Source of the DNA: Synergistaceae bacterium
GTDB taxonomy: Bacteria > Synergistota > Synergistia > Synergistales > Synergistaceae
Reading direction: 5' to 3'
Assembly (NCBI GenBank): GCA_031274115.1
Contig: JAISQP010000205.1
Location: 1-11,658 of the forward strand
DNA: 11,658 nucleotides
The translations under genes and the position numbers were made by a program. How positions within the stretch are numbered: position 1 is the stretch's first letter; each line of letters starts with the position of its first letter. Below are positions 7,507-11,658 of this stretch, piece by piece. The notes beneath the pieces are model-generated. The model was not told the origin of the DNA. It saw only the letters and a program-made list of their open reading frames with translations, and did no database searches.

Positions 7507-7891
7507 CACCAACATTCTTGTCTCCGCCGCTTTATTTCGAAATGGCAGTATATCGGAGATACTCAAAGAAATAATGTCGAGATATGACCTTTGTATCTGC
7601 ACATTCTCCCTGGAAGAGCTTTTTATCGTATTCCGCCGAAAATTCAATCATAAGATGAACGATTTAGACGAGTTCCTGAGGGAGTTGTCCTATGAATTGG
7701 TTTACTCGCCTTTGAAGATTGTAAAAGCTGGATTACCGCTTATCAGAGATGAGGACGACTACCCCGTTCTCGTCTCCGCAATTGACGCTGACATCGATGT
7801 TCTAGTAAGCGGAGACAAGGATTTTAGCTGTGTGGATTGTGAACGGCCGGAGATATTGTCCCCCATGCGCTTCAAGGAACAGTACCTTTGA
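7490..7891 (+). CDS. PIN-domain toxin (putative TA toxin, COG1569 type)
   Basis: Probable endoribonuclease toxin. The 133-residue product spans the whole PIN fold, and the acidic metal-binding residues can be seen: D6 in MVDTNIL, E42/E43 in SLEELF, D89/D90 in RDEDDYPVL, and D109/D111 in SGDKDF, so it looks intact. Length and the VDTNILVSA and ISEILKEIM patterns fit the group annotated as putative PIN-family toxin components of TA systems, usually paired with AbrB-like partners as here. The ATG at 7490 overlaps the antitoxin gene; an ATG at 7499 (residue 4) is an alternative. The RNA target is unknown. Confidence 0.85.
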   Translation: MRVMVDTNILVSAALFRNGSISEILKEIMSRYDLCICTFSLEELFIVFRRKFNHKMNDLDEFLRELSYELVYSPLKIVKAGLPLIRDEDDYPVLVSAIDADIDVLVSGDKDFSCVDCERPEILSPMRFKEQYL

Positions 7892-7911
7892 AACGACGAT
7901 CATCCGTCGTT
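7892..7911 (+). other. Short hairpin directly after the toxin stop codon
   Basis: A 7-bp perfect stem (aacgacg 7892-7898 with cgtcgtt 7905-7911, loop atcatc) begins at the base after the TGA. No T-run follows, so it is at best a weak terminator or a 3'-end stabiliser for the toxin-antitoxin mRNA. Confidence 0.35.
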
Positions 7912-8246
7912 ATCCTCGCCGTCGCCTCCGCATGTTGTTCTCTGTCACATATCCGCTGTGGTTACAGCCGTTTCGGCGGAGATCGGGAGGGCGCGATTTT
8001 TTCAATGGTGTTTGAGTCTCACTCACTCAATAGCGCGTGCAACCAGTGTTGCGAATCAAGCAAATACGCGCCGAGGCCACAAATCGTTCCCCACTTTTGT
8101 TCATACCCTGGGCATATGTATCCGCTTCCCTTTCTACAGGTTTTCCCTCCTCAAATCCAAACTGATGTCTTTGTCCCGCGATCGCAGGATTCCCGATAAA
8201 CCTGAGCACGACAAACTTTCTGACATTATCATAATCCCTCTCCCGC
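7912..8246. other. Intergenic stretch between the toxin and the ECF operon
   Basis: Apart from the doubtful minus-strand frame at 8027-8248, nothing coding is supported: plus-strand frames lack ribosome binding sites and have poor composition. No tRNA, SRP RNA or insertion-sequence ends were recognised. Confidence 0.45.
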
Positions 8247-8248
8247 AT
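8027..8248 (-). CDS. Hypothetical protein, 73 residues, doubtful or decayed
   Basis: An open frame starting ATG at 8248, inside the outer edge of the 21-bp inverted repeat and 45 nt beyond the cbiQ stop. The first ~57 residues look protein-like, with RDYDNVRKFVVLRFIGNPA, then FGFEEGKPVEREADTYAQGMNKSG. The last ~16 (ARICLIRNTGCTRY) do not, as if the end had been lost by a frameshift. No good ribosome binding site or promoter was seen, and I do not recognise a family. It may be a fragment of a gene inserted here, or non-coding sequence. Confidence 0.25.
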   Translation of the reverse strand: MRERDYDNVRKFVVLRFIGNPAIAGQRHQFGFEEGKPVEREADTYAQGMNKSGERFVASARICLIRNTGCTRY

Positions 8249-8294
8249 TACGATCTCAAATCAAATAAAGGACTATTTGATTTGAGATCGTAAT
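8247..8294. repeat. Perfect 21-bp inverted repeat at the 3' end of the ECF operon
   Basis: Arms 8247-8267 and 8274-8294 are exact reverse complements around a 6-nt loop (aaggac). The last base of the right arm is also the last base of the cbiQ stop codon, so operon mRNA would end in a very stable AT-rich hairpin. No U-tract follows on either strand. It may protect or define the mRNA 3' end, work with Rho, or be a small mobile palindrome. Confidence 0.75.
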
Positions 8295-9055
8295 TAGATC
8301 ACGAAGGCGAGCGCGGCGGGGAGGGCGCAAATCGCGGCGGCGGCGGCGTCTTTTACGGAAAAACGGTATTCTTTGTAGCCGGAGAGGCGCGTTCTCAGGT
8401 TGAAGCCGCGCAGCTCGGCGGATATCGCGCTGCTCTCTATCTTTCGCACCGATGAGATGAGCAGCGGGACGCAAAGCGGGAGCAGGAGCTTTATCTTTTT
8501 GAAGAAGTTTTTCGTATCGAACTGAACCCCTCTTGCGGTCTGCGCCTCCATGATAGCGGCCATCTCCTCGGAGAAAAGCGGGATGAAGCGTATCGCCGTA
8601 GTGAGCGCGAACGCGTATTTATAAGGTATGCGCAGATAGAGGACAAGCGCGTTCGAGATGTCGCTCACCGGGGTTGCCGACAGCGTCAGGGCGAGCGGCA
8701 TCGTGGCGGCCATAAAACGCAGCACGAAAAGGAGCGAGAACGAAACTCCCTCGTCGGTGACGTATACGTCAAAAGGCAGGGAGAGCACTACGTTGCCGCT
8801 TCGCACAAAGAATACCTGCAGGAGAAAGAGAAAGGCGGAAAATTTCGCGAACGACAGCAGCGTTTCCAGAGAGCGCCTCGCGCCCCCGGCGGAAGCGGCA
8901 AGACAGAGGTTCAGGAGGACGACGCCGGCGATCAGGAGATGGCTTTGGGTCAAAAAACACGCCGCGCAGAGTTCCGCCGACGTGACGAGCTTCGTCAGCG
9001 GGTTCAGCTTGTGAAACGCCGATTCGCCGGGCGAATAACCGAGAATATCGCTCAC
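8294..9055 (-). CDS. ECF transporter transmembrane component EcfT (CbiQ family)
   Basis: Membrane scaffold that couples ATP hydrolysis by the two ATPases to toppling of the substrate-binding S component. The 253-residue product has several hydrophobic helices (for example LLIAGVVLLNLCLA, FSAFLFLLQVFFV, LLFVLRFMAATMPLALTL, LPLCVPLLISSV). It has the two coupling-helix motifs of EcfT: TARGVQF in the middle and ELRGFNLRTR near the C-terminus, the second a variant of Ala-Arg-Gly. The GTG start at 9055 overlaps the upstream ATPase stop as GTGA, with a GGGGGA-type site 7 nt upstream. The frame runs further upstream through the ATPase gene, but that part is out of phase with it. Last gene of the operon. 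Confidence 0.92.
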   Translation of the reverse strand: MSDILGYSPGESAFHKLNPLTKLVTSAELCAACFLTQSHLLIAGVVLLNLCLAASAGGARRSLETLLSFAKFSAFLFLLQVFFVRSGNVVLSLPFDVYVTDEGVSFSLLFVLRFMAATMPLALTLSATPVSDISNALVLYLRIPYKYAFALTTAIRFIPLFSEEMAAIMEAQTARGVQFDTKNFFKKIKLLLPLCVPLLISSVRKIESSAISAELRGFNLRTRLSGYKEYRFSVKDAAAAAICALPAALAFVI

Positions 9056-9870
9056 GCCACATTCCCCCTGTTCCCGCGATTGGCGCGCTCGACGAATTCC
9101 GTCATCTCGCCGAGCGTGAAGACGTCGGAAAATCCGTCGCCTAACGACAGAGCCAGAGCCGGTATCTGCGCCGGAAGCAGCGAGGCCCTGTCGAGGAGAA
9201 CCGCGTCCTTCATGATTTTTCTCACCGGGCCGTCGCCGATCAGGCGGCCGCCGCTCAAGACGAGAGCGCGGCGGGCAAAGTCGGCGACCACCTCCATATC
9301 GTGGGAAACCATCAATATCGTGGTCCCCTCCCCGTTGAGGCGCGAGATTATCTCCATGATAGTCACGCACTCGCGGTAATCGAGGCCGGTTGTGGGCTCG
9401 TCCAGGATCAGCAGCTGGGGCTCGCGCGCCAGGATGGACGCGAGCACGACACGCTGGCGCTCCCCGCGGCTCATCCCAAAGGGGTCGCGCGCGCCGTCGA
9501 TAGAAAAGAGTTCCAGCGTCTCCTCCGTCCTCCGCTTCCTTTCATCGGCGTCGGATACGGCGTACTCGAGCCCGAACATGATCTCTCCGTACACGGTGTT
9601 CTGACAGAGCTGCCTGTCCGGGTTCTGGAACAGAAAGCCGACGTTTCGGGCAATCAGGCTCGTCTTGGTCTCGCCCGTATCGCGCCCGCAGACGGTCACC
9701 CGCCCGGAGGAGGGCTTTAGCAGGCCGTTGCAGAGTCTGCACAGCGTCGACTTTCCCGCGCCGTTCTCCCCCAAAAGGGCGACGAACTCGCCGGGGCCGA
9801 TCCCGAAGGACACGTCGGATATCGTGTTTCCGGTTCTGTAGCCGAAACTGACGCCCTCAAACCTCAACAC
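9052..9870 (-). CDS. ECF transporter ATPase, second subunit (CbiO family), altered signature motif
   Basis: Cytoplasmic ATP-binding subunit of the energy-coupling module. The 272-residue product has Walker A GENGAGKST (34-42), Q-loop FQNPDRQ (Q82), Walker B LLILDEPT (153-160, with E158), D-loop TGLD and H-loop MVSHD (H190). The signature motif is MSRGERQR (133-140) where LSGGQ/E is usual: Ser and the final Gly are kept, but the first Gly is replaced by Arg. The GTG start at 9870 is supported by AGGAGG 9 nt upstream (9880-9885). It overlaps the preceding ATPase gene by 14 nt and cbiQ by 4 nt, so translation is likely coupled and heterodimer subunits are made together. Confidence 0.93.
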   Translation of the reverse strand: MLRFEGVSFGYRTGNTISDVSFGIGPGEFVALLGENGAGKSTLCRLCNGLLKPSSGRVTVCGRDTGETKTSLIARNVGFLFQNPDRQLCQNTVYGEIMFGLEYAVSDADERKRRTEETLELFSIDGARDPFGMSRGERQRVVLASILAREPQLLILDEPTTGLDYRECVTIMEIISRLNGEGTTILMVSHDMEVVADFARRALVLSGGRLIGDGPVRKIMKDAVLLDRASLLPAQIPALALSLGDGFSDVFTLGEMTEFVERANRGNRGNVA

Positions 9871-10708
9871 AGCGAATCGCCTCCTCTACCATCGTTTTCG
9901 CCCCCGGAAGGCCGACAGGGACCTCTCCGTCGTAAAGGCCCCTTTCGCGGAGTTTACGCGCGAGCGTCGCCACCCGGGGGATATTGACGCCGGCTTCCTC
10001 CATCCTTCCGGCGTGTTTCATCACGTCCCTCACGAGACCGTCCAGGATCAGCCGTCCGTCCTCCATCACGGCCAGACGCTTCGCGAATTCGCAGAGCAGC
10101 ATGATCTTCTGCTCGACTATTACGATCGTCACGCCGTGCTTCTCATTGAGTTCCCGCAGCGTCTCGAACACCCTCCTGCTCGACTGCGGGTCCAGCTCCC
10201 CCGTCGGCTCGTCGAGCACGATTATCTTGGGTCTCAGCGCGATTATGGCCGCGATGGCGACCCTCTGCTTCTGTCCCCCGGAGAGCGTTCCGATGGCCCT
10301 CGACCGGAGATCCGATATCCCGGCGGACGACAGGGCGCTCTCCACGCGGCGTCCCATCTCCTCGCGCGGCACGCCGAAATTTTCGAGCCCGAAGAGAATT
10401 TCGTCCTCCACGACCGAGGCGACCATCTGTCCGTCTATGTCCTGAAAGACGCTCCCTACGCGCCTCGCGATGTCCTCCGGCTTCGTTTTCACGGTGTCGA
10501 GCCCGTCTACCGACACTTCCCCGTAGAAATCGCCCATAAAATGATGCGGCACGACGCCGTTTATGGCGTAAATGAGCGTCGATTTTCCCGCTCCGCTGGC
10601 GCCGATAATCCCCATAAACTCGCCGTCGCCGATCTCGATCGAGATATCGGAGAGCGCGTTTTTCGCTCCCATGCCGTAACGAAAGGAAAGGCCGCTAATC
10701 CTTATCAT
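9857..10708 (-). CDS. ECF transporter ATPase, first subunit (CbiO family), H-loop His replaced by Gln
   Basis: Partner ATPase of the energy-coupling module. The 283-residue product has Walker A GASGAGKST (36-44), Q-loop VFQDIDGQ (Q89), a canonical signature LSGGQKQR (142-149), Walker B KIIVLDEPT (161-169, with E167) and D-loop GELDP. The H-loop reads IVIVEQKIM, so Gln (residue 200) stands where the conserved His is expected. I recall similar EQK forms in other ECF ATPases, so this is probably a lineage trait and not damage. The ATG at 10708 lies 22 nt after the S-component stop, with GAGG 12 nt upstream. A C-terminal extension of about 60 residues is typical for EcfA proteins. Confidence 0.93.
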   Translation of the reverse strand: MIRISGLSFRYGMGAKNALSDISIEIGDGEFMGIIGASGAGKSTLIYAINGVVPHHFMGDFYGEVSVDGLDTVKTKPEDIARRVGSVFQDIDGQMVASVVEDEILFGLENFGVPREEMGRRVESALSSAGISDLRSRAIGTLSGGQKQRVAIAAIIALRPKIIVLDEPTGELDPQSSRRVFETLRELNEKHGVTIVIVEQKIMLLCEFAKRLAVMEDGRLILDGLVRDVMKHAGRMEEAGVNIPRVATLARKLRERGLYDGEVPVGLPGAKTMVEEAIRCVEV

Positions 10709-10730
10709 AAGCCGTCGGCGCCTCGCGGTC

Positions 10731-11294
10731 CTATTTTTTCAGCGCGAGCCTGAGAGGCGTATAAAGCGCTTGGACGATGATCGAATTGATAAAGGCGGTT
10801 CCGAAGATTATCGCCATAAAAGCGGCCAGAGGAGTCGGGGTGATGTCGGCGCCGGAAAAATACATGACGTACATCACCCCGATAAAGGTAAAGCCGCTCA
10901 CAAGCGTGCTGAAAAAGGTGCAGAGGACAGTTTTCGCCCGCGCAAGGCCTGTTTTGACGGGCAGCATCGTCAAGACGCACATCACGATCGCGCCGGCAAG
11001 CTCGCTCACAAAATTGATATAGGGCTGCCCAGGGAAAAACTGACATACCGCTCCGGAAAGAATCCCGATGATCGCGGCCTCCTTCAGGTTAGGCCGGATC
11101 AGCAGGATGATGAGGCAATACATCGAGATGATGAAGTTCGGCTTCATCCCAAAGTTTATCACCGAACCGACGAAAAACTTGAGCGCCGCGCCAGCCGCGA
11201 GCAAAATGCCGATAAGCAGCACCTCCTTGACCCCAAGCCCCTTCCTCTCGCTTTGTACAAACTCTCTTTTGTTCGACGTTCCTACCGTTTCCAT
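10731..11294 (-). CDS. ECF transporter S component, TrpP-like (predicted tryptophan)
   Basis: Substrate-binding membrane protein of the importer encoded by this operon. The 187-residue product has a short polar N-terminus and about six hydrophobic segments (roughly 24-45, 52-67, 73-86, 95-112, 121-146, 157-180). The GMKPNFIISM motif (49-58) and the FPGQPYINFVSELAGA segment (87-102) match my memory of the TrpP tryptophan transporter family (GMKPD and FPxGQIPN). The long first cytosolic stretch and AxxxA-rich first helix fit S components. The ATG at 11294 has GAAGGGG 9 nt upstream (11304-11310). An ATG at 11301 opens a different, unsupported frame. Fold and ECF membership are fairly sure; the substrate is inferred from TrpP similarity plus the Trp-rich leader peptide. 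Confidence 0.85.
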   Translation of the reverse strand: METVGTSNKREFVQSERKGLGVKEVLLIGILLAAGAALKFFVGSVINFGMKPNFIISMYCLIILLIRPNLKEAAIIGILSGAVCQFFPGQPYINFVSELAGAIVMCVLTMLPVKTGLARAKTVLCTFFSTLVSGFTFIGVMYVMYFSGADITPTPLAAFMAIIFGTAFINSIIVQALYTPLRLALKK

Positions 11295-11349
11295 TGCTCA
11301 TTACCCCTTCCTTGTTTTTATTCTGACGGCCCTATGCCGGGCTCGCCGC

Positions 11350-11391
11350 AAAAAAGCGAGGGACCTCCCTCGAAAAGAGCGCCCCTCGCTT
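11350..11391 (-). terminator. Second, stronger intrinsic terminator in the leader
   Basis: The 3' arm CCCTCG(CTT) at 11362-11354 runs into six T (11355-11350). It has two rival 5' partners: AAGCGAGGG (11391-11383; 9 bp, 20-nt loop) and CGAGGG (11372-11367; 6 bp, 4-nt loop). Either gives a GC-rich hairpin with a U-tail about 55 nt before the S-component start, so full transcription of the operon must pass it. Confidence 0.8.
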
Positions 11392-11431
11392 ATCTGTAAA
11401 AATATATCCCTGTAACGGGAATTTATCGTGC

Positions 11432-11473
11432 AAAAGGGCTCGTGAAGGAATTTTTAAAACCCTCAGAGCCCCC
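11432..11473 (-). terminator. Attenuator 3:4 terminator hairpin
   Basis: GGGCTC (11471-11466) pairs with GAGCCC (11441-11436), and the inner TGA/TCA and GG/CC pairs extend the stem with small bulges around a 12-nt AT-rich loop. Four T follow (11435-11432). Its 5' arm is the same segment that pairs with the stop-codon region of the leader peptide in the alternative fold. The short U-run makes it a moderate terminator. Confidence 0.65.
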
Positions 11474-11524
11474 TTTAAAAGTTACAAGAACAGACGGAGT
11501 CCTCGGGCAGCTATGAGAGCCGCC
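11460..11524 (-). promoter_or_regulatory. Attenuator 1:2 hairpin and alternative 2:3 antiterminator
   Basis: The 1:2 hairpin pairs GGCGGCT (11524-11518, starting within the second Trp codon) with AGCTGCC (11512-11506), 7 bp including one G-U pair, loop CTCAT. The alternative 2:3 fold pairs CTCTCA, AGCT and CCC (11519-11505) with GGGGGCT and TGAGGG (11473-11460). That is 13 pairs including two G-U, with one mismatch and one bulged G. It excludes both 1:2 and 3:4. Confidence 0.65.
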
Positions 11525-11582
11525 ACCAAAGACCGGTAAATTCCGGGAAAACAGCCGATTGTACAGAGATACCCTTCATCAT
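11511..11582 (-). CDS. Trp-rich leader peptide
   Basis: A 23-residue frame starting MMKGISVQ and ending GLWWRLS then TAG. The tandem TGG TGG codons (11528-11523) lie four codons before the stop, as in E. coli TrpL, which ends GWWRTS. The peptide itself probably has no function: ribosome stalling at the Trp codons when Trp-tRNA is scarce would free the downstream antiterminator. The start overlaps the stop of a six-residue upstream frame as ATGA. Its own ribosome binding site is weak (GGGTGG, 11592-11587), so coupling to that frame is plausible. Confidence 0.75.
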   Translation of the reverse strand: MMKGISVQSAVFPEFTGLWWRLS

Positions 11583-11599
11583 AACGCCACCCGCTTCAT
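11579..11599 (-). CDS. Six-residue upstream reading frame (MKRVAL) coupled to the leader peptide
   Basis: ATG at 11599 has AGGA (11610-11607) 7 nt upstream, the best ribosome binding site in the leader. Its TGA overlaps the ATG of the Trp leader peptide. It could be the loading site for ribosomes that then re-initiate on the leader peptide. It may also be chance, since it is very short. Confidence 0.35.
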   Translation of the reverse strand: MKRVAL

Positions 11600-11625
11600 A
11601 CGATTGTCCTGATCGAACGAAAGGA

Positions 11626-11654
11626 ACAATATCACAACATCCGCGGTTTGACAA
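11626..11654 (-). promoter_or_regulatory. Promoter of the ECF operon leader
   Basis: On the minus strand, TTGTCA (11654-11649) is followed after 17 nt by TATTGT (11631-11626), which has a TGn extension (TGA) just upstream. The start would be near 11619, about 37 nt before the leader peptide. The repeated ATTGT-type motifs around the -10 (ATTGTTCCT, and AGGACAAT at 11610-11603) form a loose inverted repeat that could be an operator. Confidence 0.55.
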
Positions 11655-11658
11655 TAGG

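Larger units (their letters stand above)
11295..11619 (-). promoter_or_regulatory. Leader with tryptophan attenuator of the ECF operon
   Basis: About 325 nt of untranslated leader precede the S-component gene. In order it holds a short upstream frame, a 23-codon leader peptide with tandem Trp codons, mutually exclusive hairpins, a terminator with a 4-U tail, a second terminator with a 6-U tail, and the S-component ribosome binding site. The layout matches ribosome-mediated transcription attenuation. T-box elements and known riboswitch cores were looked for and not seen. Confidence 0.8.

Noticed and set aside
6903..8246. Insertion sequence or CRISPR array in the gene-poor stretch
   Set aside because: No transposase-like frame, matching terminal inverted repeats with target duplications, or regularly spaced repeats were seen.
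7888..8293. Overlapping plus-strand frames of 61 to 111 codons after the toxin gene
   Set aside because: They lack ribosome binding sites, have unlikely composition and cross a hairpin; no family resemblance.
10013..10753. 246-codon plus-strand frame over the first ATPase gene
   Set aside because: Composition is His/Arg-rich and it is antisense to a well-defined ABC ATPase; no start signals.
11089..11301. 70-codon frame starting at the ATG 7 nt upstream of the S-component start
   Set aside because: It is out of frame with the S component, has no membrane segments and shadows it; the ATG at 11294 is at better spacing from GAAGGGG.
11295..11658. T-box, TPP, cobalamin, preQ1 or folate riboswitch in the ECF leader
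   Set aside because: No T-box AGGGTGGNACCGCG-like sequence and no recognisable riboswitch core was found; the Trp leader peptide with alternative hairpins explains the leader better.

Overview
The window looks like chromosomal DNA of an anaerobic, flagellated, GC-rich bacterium, most likely a Synergistota (Synergistetes) relative. The reasons are the gene order ylxM-ffh-rpsP-khpA-rimM-trmD-rplS, a TrmD carrying a second SPOUT-type methyltransferase domain at its C-terminus, and a very large flagellin. The phylum is an inference from recall of gene order and fusions, not from a search.

Layout. (1) 2-2242, plus strand: the C-terminal ~746 residues of a giant flagellin whose start lies outside the window. 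(2) 2251-2334: a two-hairpin element with A/T tracts on both sides, between the convergent flagellin and rplS genes. (3) 6876 down to 2352, minus strand: a compact housekeeping operon for protein export, ribosome assembly and tRNA modification (ylxM, ffh, rpsP, khpA, rimM, trmD fusion, rplS). It has a near-consensus sigma-70 promoter (TTGACG, 17 bp, TATAAT) whose -35 box lies inside a perfect 19-bp inverted repeat. (4) 6903-8246: an accessory-looking, AT-richer stretch holding an AbrB-type antitoxin and PIN-domain toxin pair, flanked by mostly non-coding sequence with weak gene remnants. (5) 8294-11294, minus strand: a complete four-gene ECF transporter operon (S component, two ATPases, transmembrane EcfT/CbiQ), closed at its 3' end by a perfect 21-bp inverted repeat. 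(6) 11295-11658: a long leader for that operon.

The most interesting part is the leader. It encodes a 23-codon peptide ending ...GLWWRLS-stop, with two consecutive Trp codons, followed by RNA segments that can form the 1:2, 2:3 and 3:4 pairings of a classical ribosome-mediated tryptophan attenuator. A second, stronger terminator lies further downstream. The first gene of the operon resembles the TrpP family of tryptophan transporters (GMKPNF motif). Two independent signals, peptide codons and transporter family, therefore both point to tryptophan. I infer a tryptophan-specific ECF importer controlled by Trp-codon attenuation.

A second point of interest is the ATPase pair. One subunit lacks the H-loop histidine and the other has an altered signature motif, and both changes fall in the same composite ATP site, so the heterodimer is predicted to be asymmetric.
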